From Saccoglossus kowalevskii (lineage: Eukaryota > Hemichordata > Enteropneusta > Harrimaniidae): a DNA stretch of 21,797 nt. The stretch lies in the NCBI RefSeq assembly GCF_000003605.2, contig NW_003150771.1, positions 104,004 through 125,800 of the forward strand. Reading direction: 5' to 3'. Positions 1 through 9,730 of the stretch are shown piece by piece. Position numbers and translations under genes: made by a program. The notes beneath the pieces were generated by a model. It ran no database searches. It was not told the DNA's origin and saw nothing but the letters and a program-made list of their open reading frames with translations. Positions within the stretch are counted from its first letter, which is position 1; the number at the start of each line of letters is the position of its first letter.

Positions 1-240
1 AACGAGTAAATGTCAATTTCTTTAGCGCAATATTTAAAAAACCTGTTTTAATACAAGACAGCAGCACCTACATAAACTAAGCCAGTAACACATTACTTGT
101 ATACAAATTTTTATCTTTTTTTAATGCTTTTTTGTTGCCTTACTTTTTATGTAGTTATTTTTCTTTTACTAATATATGATTTGTAACCCTTTTCATCCCC
201 TCCGGGGGATGTTGTGTGTTAATAAATAAATAAAATAAAT
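1..240 (+). mobile_element. LINE 3' end: 3' UTR, hairpin and A-rich tail
   Basis: This is the 3' end of a non-LTR retrotransposon cut by the window edge. Positions 195-200 (atcccc) and 205-210 (ggggat) form a 6-bp perfect stem with a tccg loop. About ten bases on, an AATAAA-rich tail begins (about 220-240). A T-rich stretch with many stops precedes the hairpin, and bases 25-60 can be read as the last residues of a LINE polyprotein (a frame with LAQYLKN), but this is weak. Hairpin plus simple-sequence tail is the usual 3' architecture of LINEs, where the reverse transcriptase recognises the 3' UTR. The clade cannot be fixed without the polymerase domain. Confidence 0.5.
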
Positions 241-408
241 ATATAGTCGCACGTCATTAAAGGGGCATGAGCCGAGTTTTTTGTCATAAATTTTGAATCG
301 AGTAAAACCGATCCAAAAGCACCGCTGAGGTACGAAATGAACACCCCGTGTCTAAAAAACAAGAGAAGTGGGAAATTGTCATTATATAGTACTAGTATAT
401 AATTTTAT

Positions 409-1110
409 AAATGTTATCAACGACTTTATTGTCAACAAACTAATAATATTATCCTTAATGCTGTCTTTGTAGAAAATAGTTTGAGTCAGAATTATCCCTG
501 GATTAATATTATTAATAACTTATTGGAAATTACTCAGTTTATTAATAACTTATTGGAAATTACTCAGTTTACTCAGAGAAAGAATAAGGAATGTGTACCA
601 GAATAAGTGGCAATAAATATACAGGGCAACACAAAATTAGACTTATACAAACAATGTAAGAATAATAAATATGTTTTTGAAAAGTATTTAGATGACATTA
701 CAAATAAAAAAAACAAAGGATTGCTCGGACTAGGTTTAGAGTATTGGCACATTTCTTACCAGTTTAATCTGGGAGACATTCAGGTATTAAGAGAAAGGAA
801 AGACTGTATGTAAAATCCATGATTGTAAAAAGATTGGAGATGAAAAACATTACCTATTTCAATGTCAATATAGCATTATCAAAGAATGTAGACAGAAATT
901 TCTCTCAGCTCTATTCATTTATGAGTCACTTTTTTCAAAATTTCAGTATTGATGATCTATTAATTGAAATTTTCTCCAGTTGTGACAAGTTTATCCTTTC
1001 CAATTTTCCTTTGTTGTTTTTTGTATTTTAGATCTGTTTAAGCTTGTAGTAATGTATTTTGCTCTTTTGAACATTACCTTTCTTTTGTTTGTGTACGTTC
1101 TTAAATATTA
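409..1110 (+). pseudogene. Decayed carboxy-terminal part of a LINE reverse-transcriptase polyprotein
   Basis: One frame stays open from about 409 to 813 apart from a TAA at 604-606. It carries features of the region after the polymerase domain in animal LINEs: a WIN..NNLLEIT segment near 496-540, then KLDLYKQCKNN..VFEKYLDDI (634-699) and a RERKDC motif (790-807). The frame then shifts by one base. The next segment (806-949) reads VCKIHDCKKIGDEKHYLFQC, the Cys/His cluster typical of these proteins, and ends at two adjacent TGA codons (950-955). A third frame gives a possible tail to about 1031. The copy is 5' truncated with at least one stop and two frameshifts, so it is inactive. A perfect 30-bp duplication lies at 511-570. 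Family assignment rests on motif pattern only. Confidence 0.72.
511..570 (+). repeat. Perfect 30-bp tandem duplication inside the LINE relic
   Basis: Bases 511-540 and 541-570 are identical (attaataact tattggaaat followed by tactcagttt). The length is ten codons, so the LINE frame is preserved across it. Absence of divergence suggests the duplication is much younger than the LINE copy, or an assembly artefact. Confidence 0.9.
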
Positions 1111-1303
1111 TATATCATATCATATCATATTATATCATATCATATCATATCATATCATATCATATCATATCATATCATATCATATCATATCATATCATAT
1201 CATATCATATCATATCACATCACATCACATCATATCATATCATATCATATCATATCATATCATATCATATCATATCATATCATATCACATCATAATATAT
1301 CAC
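1111..1303. repeat. (TCATA)n pentanucleotide microsatellite
   Basis: About 38 units of TCATA with a few variant CACAT units near 1215-1230 and at the right edge. It begins right after the AT-rich trailer of the LINE relic, so it may have grown from that element's simple-sequence tail. It produces Tyr-His-Ile-Ile-Ser reading frames in several phases, which are not genes. Confidence 0.97.
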
Positions 1304-2160
1304 AATGTGTTTACTCACTTGATACAATAAAGGTAATTTTTGCTCAATTGCATAGATTAAAAAAATAGAAAATATTACGCAGCTCGTATCAAATAATTGG
1401 ATAGATGACAACGTTTGATAGAAAAAACAAACAACAAAATATCTGAACGGTGATACAGAGAGTAAAAGTACGATAAGTTAAAGGTTAAAGGTCAGTGATT
1501 ATCTATACGGCTACTAAAAGTCACGTGGCCTGTCATGTCCCATAAAAATGTATTGTAACTGGCTTAAACTAGGTCACTGGTTGCCTAAACAATTGTACCA
1601 GCTGACATATGAATTCAGACATTACGGAGGTTCGGTTCATATATTATACCATATCGTCTTAATGCTTCATTAGTATGGGTATGATATCATTAGGATATAG
1701 AAATGAAAAAAGGTCAGGAAAACAAGGGTTCTAGTTTCATGGAAAAATGACATAAATTTGTATTTTTGCGCTGGTTTTGAGATGAAATTATTTCTTCATA
1801 TCTCGAAATTTCGCTCTTTGACATTATTATTATTGATATGAATATTGATATGAATTCTAATACTGTTAGAACATTTTTTTAAATGACATTTAATTTTAGT
1901 GACTTTCCAGTGTAATAGTATTGTTCCATCATATACATACATACATACATTTTGAGTTTTCACTCAAAATTCACTGCGTATGTATGCATCGAACACATTG
2001 TGCGAAGTTTATATAACAGAAGACACATGTGGCGTTCTCACTTCCGTTCTTCTCGTTCGAACGAGTGTTTACAGTGTACAGAAAAAAAGAATAACTGCAT
2101 TGTCTGACTACATGGTGTTTGGTGTTGTTTTCAATAAAATAAAATATCATGAGAGTGTGT
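1304..2160. other. AT-rich stretch without recognised gene
   Basis: No exon with credible splice signals was seen. The only structure is a short run of four to five CATA units at about 1931-1950. The overlapping open frames on both strands at 1971-2264 look like chance: neither shows a domain, signal peptide or codon pattern. Confidence 0.5.
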
Positions 2161-2234
2161 AAAAAACGAAAGTTAGGTTTCCGTGAAATAACCGCGAAGA
2201 CTGTATGCAAGTCCGAGTCTAGACTAGCTGCGGT

Positions 2235-2288
2235 ACCTTGGATTGTGGAAAAGTTGACGCGCACTGCGTGACGTTTTTGGCGCTTTAA
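2235..2288. mobile_element. Possible partial copy of the TTAA-flanked MITE subfamily
   Basis: The segment CGCGCACTGCGTGACG...GCGCTTTAA ending in TTAA at 2285-2288 resembles the right end of the element at 20022-20153 (CGCGCTGCGCGACGACC...GCTTTAA). No matching left end was found, so this is at best a fragment. Confidence 0.3.
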
Positions 2289-2594
2289 ATTGCGCTATTG
2301 GTTGTCAATACAATGTGTAGGCCCGGAAAATTGGTCAATACAAAGCGTATTCCCAAAGAATGGTACTAGTATACAGTAAATTGGTGATTCCCACTATTCA
2401 ATGCTATGATTTGTAAATATGCCATGCAATCATACATACATTCTATATTAACGGAGTTTATTAATAATTACATGTCTTTGTTTTTAGAACACTAAGGGAT
2501 CAACAACAACCTGAGCAATGTTTTGTAAATCTTGTCATACACATAAGTCTCGGCTCGGCCTCGGTGTGTGGAATAATTTCGGTTTGCTTTACAC

Positions 2595-2787
2595 CGTTCC
2601 TACAAGTAGCGCCCTCTAGAGAGAAGTGCTCCGTGATATGGGCACTGTTCACTGACTATACTGGTTCGTATGGTCGCCTTTAATTAGAATATAGTGTATT
2701 GTATTGATGGACGACCACGGATTCAAATAAGATCTATTTACGTCACGTGGAACACTTCGTCGCTAGAGGGCACAGTTTATAGGAACG
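2595..2787. mobile_element. Inverted-repeat (MITE-like) element with GCCCTCTAG core in each arm
   Basis: The left arm (2595-2636) starts CGTTCC and contains GCGCCCTCTAGAG. The right arm (2744-2787) is its diverged reverse complement, containing CGCTAGAGGGCAC and ending AGGAACG. The arms are about 43 bp and roughly 70-75% alike over an interior near 105 bp. There is no open frame, and a target duplication is not evident. It is most simply a non-autonomous DNA transposon; superfamily unknown. Confidence 0.6.
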
Positions 2788-3167
2788 ATCATGTGTGTTT
2801 TCAAGTTGGCCACTACTGCCAGTGTCTAAATACTAGTCACTAGGAAATATTAAAGTAGATGATAATAGCACCGAAAAATAATATAATATTTTTTCAGATT
2901 GTAAAACATCTGGAAACTGTTAATAGTAACTGCATCACAAAAAGATCTGTTACACTTTTATCAAATGAACCTTGTATTTTCCGCTGCACTAAATTATAGA
3001 AACATATGATACAATAAAATTGGTTTTAGTTTAAAACTGTCCCAATATAATATTTTTTTTATTTATTTTACATTTATTAATAGAGTAATATCGACAAGCC
3101 GATTATTTTTAGTATATTTTTTACAATTGTTTTAAAATGAATAATACTATCAAATCCCATTACTATA

Positions 3168-3429
3168 CTGTGAATTTCAGGTACGTTCAAGTTTTTTAAA
3201 AAATATTTATAATTTTTTTTTATAAATTTCAAATGAAGGTTGAAAACAACTAGATTAATTACAACACATTTAGGGATGCATGGTGGTGAATCGGCCGATA
3301 ACTGAATTAAAAGAGTATTCTTTGAAAGAGTCTTCTTTGAAAGAGTCTTCTTTGAATTTCTGTGGTAATTGTCTTATAAATATTTATAAATTTCCATAAA
3401 ATATGTTCATGCCTTTATGAAATTCACAG
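3168..3429. mobile_element. MITE with TA target duplication and CTGTGAATTTCA termini
   Basis: A perfect 12-bp terminal inverted repeat, CTGTGAATTTCA at 3168-3179 and TGAAATTCACAG at 3418-3429, is flanked on each side by TA (3166-3167 and 3430-3431). Weaker inverted similarity continues inward through ATATTTATAA-type sequence. TA duplications and terminal repeats of this kind are hallmarks of the Tc1/mariner superfamily. The 262-bp interior has no transposase frame. Three tandem 15-bp units lie inside at 3312-3356. Confidence 0.72.
3312..3356. repeat. Three tandem 15-bp units (AGAGTCTTCTTTGAA)
   Basis: Units at 3312-3326, 3327-3341 and 3342-3356. The first differs by one base (AGAGTATTC) and the other two are identical. 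The array lies inside the TA-flanked MITE. Confidence 0.92.
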
Positions 3430-3879
3430 TAATTATGGAATACAAAATAGCAGTTTAGTTATATCACTTCAGAAGATACAAAAATAAATACATTTTGTGA
3501 AAAGGGCTTTGTTTTAGGGTGAAAACAAATCTCGCAAATGTTTATGCATATATAGTAGATTGTAAACCAATAAAACTTGGCAAGCCTGGATTCACAATAA
3601 ACAGCACTGAACTCGTAAATTTTGAATGACGTATACCCTCAACGGCAATAATACAAAAAAAAAACGATAGATAAAGAAAACAGAATTGCACTATCAAATA
3701 TAATGTTAATAAATGAAACCAAACAAAACCAGGATTTTTTAATAATAAAAACACTAGAAATTCAAAAAAAAAAATACACGAATGTGCATGCATTTGATTC
3801 AACTTACGACAACGAAAGCTGATAAGTTCATGTAGCCAATATAAATACATTCCTTGTTATTTGATTACTATACATGGGG

Positions 3880-4038
3880 TTAAAGCGGAAGGGTCGTCAC
3901 ATGCGCACGCGCGGGAGTACCAAGCGACGATAAAAACACACGCTAAAACGCAAAGACTCATGGGTAGACGCTTGTTTGTAAACAACGACACATTATGGCC
4001 ACCTGACGCATGCGCAGGAGACGACTCCCCCGCTTTAA
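3880..4038 (-). mobile_element. TTAA-flanked MITE, copy 1 (159 bp, most complete)
   Basis: Both ends carry TTAA (3880-3883, 4035-4038). Inside these, termini AGCGGAAGGGTCGTCACATG and, reverse-complemented from the right, AGCGGGGGAGTCGTCTCCTG form an inverted repeat of about 30 bp that includes a GCGCATGCG-like stretch. The interior holds two blocks split between the other copies: TTGTTTGTAAACAA (3972-3985) and CGCTAAAACGCAAAG (3941-3955). Strand is set relative to copies at 7351 and 15437. TTAA target duplications are known for the piggyBac and Kolobok superfamilies; which one applies cannot be decided here. No transposase is encoded; the 85-codon open frame across it is incidental. Confidence 0.75.
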
Positions 4039-4137
4039 AGTATTGTAATGTCAGTTCACACCGTGACAGTCAGATTATTCTCAGATTTGGCGTGTTTTTT
4101 TTCTCAGACAAACTTTGATCACTCAAAAAAGGGCAAA

Positions 4138-4162
4138 CGTAAGAATTTGTAAAAACTTACGT
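4138..4162. repeat. Short hairpin ACGTAAG...CTTACGT
   Basis: A perfect 7-bp inverted repeat (4138-4144 and 4156-4162) with an 11-base A/T-rich loop. It lies in the 3' flank of the minus-strand gene, so it could sit in its transcript, but no function is implied. Confidence 0.55.
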
Positions 4163-4568
4163 AAGAACAACATCATCGCTGTACAATGTAAGTCATCTAA
4201 ATAGCACGCAGCAAACTTGAGGTGTTAACAGTAATGAAGATGATCGCGTGAATTGACTTTTCATTTCCAATATACAGTGTGAATATAGTGTACAAACCGT
4301 AGAAAAAAAAGTTAGGAATTTTCTTCTGTGGGGTTTATGATGTGTAGTATCAAGGGTGTATCATCTTGTCATGTACACAATGACCGGTTAGACCGGGCGT
4401 ACTAGTAAACGTAACGCAATATGAACTGTATGGTAGTGTAGTTGTGAGACTCTTCATCGTGAAGCATTTACACAAGTCCAATTCAGAGGTTCATGTGATT
4501 TCAAAACCATTTTCGGGTCATTCTGGGTTAAAAATGTCTTTTAAAGTTACTGGGATGAGCACTGAAAC
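4163..4568. other. 3' flank of the minus-strand membrane-protein gene
   Basis: Probable 3' UTR of the minus-strand gene. No canonical AATAAA (tttatt on the plus strand) was seen between 4568 and about 3900. A weak ATTAAA candidate lies near 3738-3743, beyond the MITE. The transcript end is therefore undetermined. No other gene is visible. Confidence 0.4.
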
Positions 4569-4748
4569 CTACTGCGGTTCTGGTTCGGTGGCGTTCACTG
4601 GATTAGCTTCATTCATATTGTTAACCCCGACAATAACCAATGCGACCCAGACTAACATACAGCAGAAGGCGAGGAACACCAACAATCTTACCCAGAATAC
4701 AGCTCGTTTGGCAGCTTGGTAATTGCCAGCTAGTGATGCATCTTGAAT
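4569..4748 (-). CDS. Terminal coding exon of a small single-pass membrane protein
   Basis: On the minus strand an acceptor (TTCTATCTCTAAAAACATATCTAG) ends at 4749, and a 60-codon frame runs in phase 0 to a TAG at 4569-4571. It encodes a basic lead-in (AAKRAVFWVR), a hydrophobic helix of about 22 residues (LLVFLAFCCMLVWVALVIV), then a short polar tail, NNMNEANPVNATEPEPQ, with an N-A-T glycosylation sequon. Positive charge before the helix suggests N-in/C-out (type II) topology in the secretory pathway or plasma membrane. The FWVR...ML.....VIV pattern faintly recalls the transmembrane segment of SLC3-type transporter heavy chains, but the large extracellular domain is absent. It joins in phase to the exon at 11711-11854. 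Family unknown to me. A second AG at 4730-4731 would fit a phase-1 donor. Confidence 0.68.
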   Translation of the reverse strand: MQDASLAGNYQAAKRAVFWVRLLVFLAFCCMLVWVALVIVGVNNMNEANPVNATEPEPQ

Positions 4749-5740
4749 CTAGATATGTTTTTAGAGATAGAATTAAATATAAATGTGAATGAATACGTGT
4801 CCACATTAGGTTAACATGTTAAATGTATAATATTAGCGCGCAGTAAATTAAACGTCCATAACAACTTCAACCGAATCACAGTCCCTGTGACAGAATGTTC
4901 AGAAACTCAAAGAAAATAATTAATATGTCAGTTGCCAATTGAGTCGCCGTTGCTAGCGACACGTTACAACGCTTCTGTGACTCGAACTACTGAAAAACAA
5001 GGGCTGCCACTGTCGATATTGCGCTGATGTATCTGTCCATCAATGTAAAATAATTACACTATTCAAAAATGACGAACCACTCAAGAACTCCCCGTCGTCG
5101 CATACAATTTAAGTAAAACACAAAAGCCAGCCTACACACAACCTTAGTACTTTAATTCCTCCAATAATAATTTAACGAACACCAAGTTCGTATGCATTAC
5201 TAAAGTATCTCAAGTTTCATACAAACTAGAAAAAACTGGAAATCAAATATTTGTAGAAATTCGAAACACTACCCGCCCTTCGGAATGAATGTTAGTTTGC
5301 ACCTAGCTAGGGACACTATTTTGTTTTCTTCTTGTTGTAACTTCTACTGCTATGAGCTATAATCTACCCCGCACTTATATGGTAAGCCTATGCCACTGCT
5401 AGTACATCCCTTTTTATGTGCTACTGCCTGGTACCTGCATTTGTCTCGAAGAAAATTATACACTTTTATTTGCTTATTTTTAGTTATAGACTGTGAGGAA
5501 GACTGTTTCTAAGTCAAAACATCAGTCGTTTTGGTCGAACCTGATTTGCAATGTCCCTAGGACACAGAATTCGATTTTGTCCATGCAACCAATCAAATAC
5601 ATTGACGTAAATTGCCCCACTAATTTACTTGTATGTGTTTTGACACCATGTTTGGTCGCTAGAGGGCATACACGATTGGAAAATTAAATCCGTTTCGTAT
5701 AATTGCTATCCAACCCATGTATTTGGTTATTTGTTGGGCT

Positions 5741-5776
5741 CACCAGGTGATATGATTTGTGTATAATTACCTGGTG
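5741..5776. repeat. Hairpin CACCAGGT...ACCTGGTG
   Basis: A perfect 8-bp inverted repeat (5741-5748 and 5769-5776) around a 20-base AT-rich loop. It lies 35 bp left of the nested MITE pair and may be the trace of another small element. Confidence 0.55.
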
Positions 5777-5811
5777 TTCTATTGTTCTTAGTCTCAGTTG
5801 TTAACACACGG

Positions 5812-6161
5812 TAGTGGCGGATTTGGGTGTGGCGTAGGGGGCGCGCACACCTCTAAAACTGTAGAAACTTTATTTTAGCTGGAATTAATTTTCGCTGAAA
5901 AGATCTTTTGGCTGTTTTGTATGGAATTTATTTTCACTGATTTTTAACAAGTTGAATGTAAAATATAGAAAAAAGGGTATATTCGCTGTTTTTTTCACTG
6001 AATCATTCCATCAGCAAAAATAACGAAAATTAATTCCTAGCGAAAATAAAGTATTTTACAGTATATGTTTCATCGTTACACATGTTTCCCGAAATGCAAT
6101 GCCGCAAAGAAATAATGATTGTAAAAATGCGCACTCTATCTGCCTCCTACATCCGCCCCTA
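5812..6161. mobile_element. hAT-like MITE (TAGNGGCGGAT termini) carrying a nested element
   Basis: The left end TAGTGGCGGATTTGGGTGTG (5812 on), followed by a GGGGGCGCGCAC stretch, pairs with the right end, which read as reverse complement begins TAGGGGCGGATGTAGGAGGC and continues to GTGCGCAT. TAG/CAG-GGGCGGAT termini are common on hAT-superfamily non-autonomous elements in animals. A clean 8-bp target duplication was not found. The element is interrupted by a second inverted-repeat element at 5859-6061. Confidence 0.55.
5859..6061. mobile_element. Inverted-repeat MITE nested in the hAT-like MITE
   Basis: The left end (5859-5900) reads CTGTAGAAACTTTATTTTAG then CTGGAATTAATTTTCGCTG. The reverse complement of the right end (6020-6061) reads CTGTAAAATACTTTATTTTC then GCTAGGAATTAATTTTCG. 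Arms are about 40 bp with few mismatches, and the total is 203 bp. The interior is AT-rich with no open frame. CTGTA termini suggest a Tc1/mariner-type non-autonomous element, but only the right side is followed by TA. Confidence 0.65.
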
Positions 6162-6826
6162 CACGATATCCATGGCCACAAATTGCATATTTCGTACTAT
6201 TTTATTTGTCAACGTCAATGGCTATTGTAAGAGGTGAAATTGAATAAAACATGTTAACTTGGTGTACCGAGGCACGTACGAGTATAACGACCACCTCCCG
6301 CTACATATTATGTGTATGCCGTTGATTATGTGTATTCCGGGACTGTATTGTGGATTCAAGTTTACGTATTCTGTTCTTAGTACAAGCATTTTTTCCAAAT
6401 CCGATTTCTTGGTGTAGAATTACAATTGAGAAGGGAGCAGATAAAGCCTGATGTTGTGGCTGGTGTGCCATGATTCCTGAGGTGCGAGCCAGCTAAGGCC
6501 AGTTGGCCGAATATCAACTATGGAGAGCGATGTTACACCGTATAACATTATGTGAAACTAAAATTCAAAATGATAATCTTAACCACAATCATTATCCTAA
6601 ACCTTATCCACTGTAAATGACTCAGACAAGAAGACATGTAACAGGTATGGAGGAAAGTTAATTGAGGTATATAAACGGTTAAAAACTATTAATAATTTGT
6701 ATTCCAATCGAATATCCAATAAATATGACCCGTAATGAATCCCATTTTATCGGCACACCCCAATACATAATTTGTATGTAATGCATGTTTGAAGTATTCA
6801 GTCAAACTGAAGCTCTCTCTGATCCA

Positions 6827-7034
6827 GGTTCTATTCTATTCTATTCCATTTCATCCCATTCCATCCCATTCCATTTTTAATAGTTATTTAGGACTACGAT
6901 TACCAAATATTATCTTCAATATACCATTCCATTCCATTCCATTCTATTCTATTCTATTCTATTCTATTCTATTCTATTCTATTCTATTCTATTCTATTCT
7001 ATTCTATTCTATTCTATTCTATTCTATTCTATTC
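6827..7034. repeat. (ATTCT)n / (ATTCC)n pentanucleotide microsatellite
   Basis: Interrupted ATTCT/ATTCC units occur at 6827-6874. After about 50 bp of other sequence, ATTCC units pass into roughly 18 uninterrupted ATTCT units (6924-7034). The Phe-Tyr-Ser-Ile reading frame across it is a repeat artefact. Confidence 0.96.
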
Positions 7035-7350
7035 AGGCACCACCCAATAACACATAGTACGTTTTAAACTACTACTAGTTCACAACCCTGCCCAACCCAA
7101 CACATCCACACCATCGCCAGGAAACTGGTATGCAAGAACTATACTTGAAGAGTTGACACGTACCTTGGTTGAGCAGTATAGAGCAGGTATTCCTAGGGGT
7201 AGGAAACATAAGATGCTGATAATAGAACAAGCCAAATAATCGTGTGGGTATCTCTTCTTTTCAACAAGCTTCTCTACAACGTATACTGGGTGTACTGTGT
7301 TATCACCAACAGCATCCTAAGTAACAAAGACAATATCAGTAAGTTTTATT

Positions 7351-7471
7351 TTAAAGCGGTGGAGTCGTCACATGCGCGTGCGTCAGGTGGCTATAGCGTG
7401 TCATTGTTTACAAACAAGTGGCTACCCTCAATTCCCGCGCGTGCGCACGTGACGACCCCGCCCCCGATTAA
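7351..7471 (+). mobile_element. TTAA-flanked MITE, copy 2 (121 bp, internal deletion)
   Basis: TTAA is present at both ends (7351-7354 and 7468-7471). Left terminus AGCGGTGGAGTCGTCACATG; right terminus read as reverse complement, TCGGGGGCGGGGTCGTCACG. It keeps the TTGTTTACAAACAA block (7404-7417) but lacks the CTTTGCGTTTTAGCG block found in copies 1 and 3. It lies in the intron of the minus-strand gene. Confidence 0.72.
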
Positions 7472-7489
7472 AAAAAAAAACACGCTCCC

Positions 7490-7514
7490 TGATTGGTGAA
7501 TTTACAACCAATCA
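7490..7514. repeat. Hairpin TGATTGGT...ACCAATCA
   Basis: A perfect 8-bp inverted repeat (7490-7497 and 7507-7514) around a 9-base loop, just right of the TTAA MITE. Each arm contains a CCAAT pentamer, on opposite strands. No regulatory role can be argued from position. Confidence 0.5.
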
Positions 7515-9031
7515 GTTGGCGTCCAGGGACGCATTTGCCCAAACCATGATTCCCCAGGTGAAGTCGGTTGACTGCAAGCTGTTATGCCGACGTTGTCGAG
7601 CATGGAAAAAGATATCGGGTCTTATATCCCTTTGACTTATTGATACATAAATGATTGTGTGAATTTCAATTTATACGTTTTTGTATTGACGTCAGCGAAG
7701 ATTATTAATGAAAGGACAGTTTTATGGTAACAAAATTACAAAATGATGGAAATCAACGAGCGAGGGTTGCACAACTTCCTCAGTGTGCATAGTTTATGAT
7801 CGTATGTAAACCGGGCGTGTATATATATTTTTTTCAAATAAACAGATACATACAATCTCGCGCTAGAATTCACGTGATTATGAATAAACAGTAGGTCAGT
7901 TGGCTAAGACGACGACTTATATTGAATTTGTTGCGCGACCATAATAAATTGCGTGAAGTTTTTTTTCGAAGTGAAACTGTTTATAATGCACATTCTCCTG
8001 GTCGCGAAGTCATCAGTTTATTTACAAATGGCTACAGGAAATATCAACTTTGAACTGTGGTAGAATTTGTCTTTACTACGCATGCGCTCTTTAATTGTAA
8101 TGCAGGTTGGTCCAACAATAAAGCGTTGAATCTGTGCCAGTATGCCGACAACAAGACAGACAAAGTTCATTTTATAGTACTTGTTCGTCTGTAAGAACTG
8201 ATGTTGCATCAATTCTATACAATGACTCGCCCGGTTCTATAACCTATATAATATATTCTTTACATGATCATTTGAAAGAACGTCTATGTTGGCGTTCCCA
8301 TTAGTACAATCGTCTTCTATACACGGTGGACATCCTAGTTAATCATTATATGTGACACTCAACAATACAAAAGACGACCTTTGAATTTTCAAAGGCTGTT
8401 TTTTCTATATCTCATGAGATGGTACTGATCACAGATATTACGGAACTAGAGTTTCGATATTCTGCAATCTACACAAAATAACTTATATTTAGTAGTCAAA
8501 TTATGACATCTTTCTCAGACTGATAGATAGGAGAGTTTACAGAGCGATCGACGCTGTTATTGTAGTGTAAGTTCCGTTGTTCTTCGCGACACGATGACAA
8601 TAACGCTAGCCGTCGCTTTCCTATGATAACAAAAGTATTCTATTGTTTCTTCACGTGTCAAGTAAACAACAAAGACATGTATGTGGTTGCTCTGCCAACA
8701 TGTCCCAAGTATTTATTATTCATTAAGACATCTTACGACCATTGTTTAATATTTGTTTACTGCTATTTACTGTATCCGTTTTTTTTTCTGTTTTTCGAAT
8801 TTGGAATATTTAAGATTGAATACTACTCAAAAGTAAAACTAATGTCATTTTATTTATTTTTATATATCTTACATTTCAAGTCAAGAAGATGAAGCAAAGT
8901 GAATGAAAACATTAGGCTACCGTGCTCGGTTCAGAGCAAATCGTACAAAATTGAGTGAAAATAACATGCTTTTTCTGTTTTAGGACATTTTACCACTGTT
9001 TTCCGTGGCAAGGATATATTTCAAAATCATA

Positions 9032-9262
9032 CAGTGGCGGCGGCACAGGGGCAGAGGGGCCAACGCCCCCTTGAAAAATATGTTGTCCCTCCAAAATCAA
9101 GCTGAAACCCCTTTGTGTCAGCAAAATTTGCCCCTCAAAATGCAGAAAATAGCTTTCCAGAGGTTCTAGATTTTCAAATTTTAAGAGGAGCATGCCCTTC
9201 GGTGCAAGGTTGTTGAGCAGATCCCACCCCGGCCCATGCAAAATTCTGTGCCGCCGCATCTG
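9032..9262. mobile_element. CAGTGGCGGCGGCAC-ended element, copy 1
   Basis: The left terminus CAGTGGCGGCGGCACAG matches the reverse complement of the right terminus, CAGATGCGGCGGCACAG. TCATA directly flanks both ends (9027-9031 and 9263-9267), giving a 5-bp target duplication. At 231 bp it encodes no transposase; the 89-codon minus-strand frame is incidental. CAG...GGCGG ends suggest a hAT-related non-autonomous element, though classic hAT duplications are 8 bp. It is alignable along its length to 13656-13876. Confidence 0.7.
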
Positions 9263-9730
9263 TCATAAAATTATGTTAGTCAGTGACATATGGGGAAAAA
9301 TACAGAATGTCTTACAATGTACTTCAAGTTGATCATGTCTAGAAGTATAAAAAATGGCGTCACTTTTAGTGGGGTTTTACTGACAAAATGTGTTTTCATT
9401 GTGGTCCATGGAAACTGTAGTTAAAATTACATTTTATGCGTTTTTCTTGGATCACAATTAAAAACATTTCGTCATTAACTACTTATGTGCGTGTTGTTTT
9501 TCAACTACCCTTTTAAGGACCTTAGTTTCCCAGTCGTAAACAATATGGAAATCAATTACGCTCTACACAAGCGTGCGTTAAACTACAAATTGTATTGTGA
9601 AGATATGGTATATGGGTCGAAAATTCTATAGACTATCAATAATATACTTATTTGTCCAAAACGAATATTTTTACGTCTTCATTAATATATAAAATGATCG
9701 TTGCGTCTATTAAAAGCAGTCCTTTGATCT

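Noticed and set aside
1052-1330. Overlapping 68- and 92-codon frames rich in Tyr-His-Ile-Ile-Ser
   Set aside because: They are the TCATA microsatellite read in several phases.
4444-4722. 92-codon plus-strand frame
   Set aside because: Shadow of the minus-strand terminal exon; it lacks a signal of its own.
6789-7067. 92-codon frame rich in Phe-Tyr-Ser-Ile
   Set aside because: It is the ATTCT microsatellite; no other coding signal.
7885-7925. tRNA-like D-arm (GGTCAGTTGGCTAAGAC)
   Set aside because: No matching T-arm, anticodon stem or acceptor stem nearby.
8623-8892. 89-codon hydrophobic frame
   Set aside because: Amino acids mirror T-rich composition; no Kozak context, splice sites or domain.
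8990-9259. 89-codon minus-strand frame ending in a Pro-rich segment
   Set aside because: Coextensive with a MITE whose other copy encodes a different frame; no start or splice support.
9305-9400. Minus-strand GTAAGA donor that might end an extra exon of the membrane-protein gene
   Set aside because: Upstream sequence shows no convincing coding frame with a usable acceptor.
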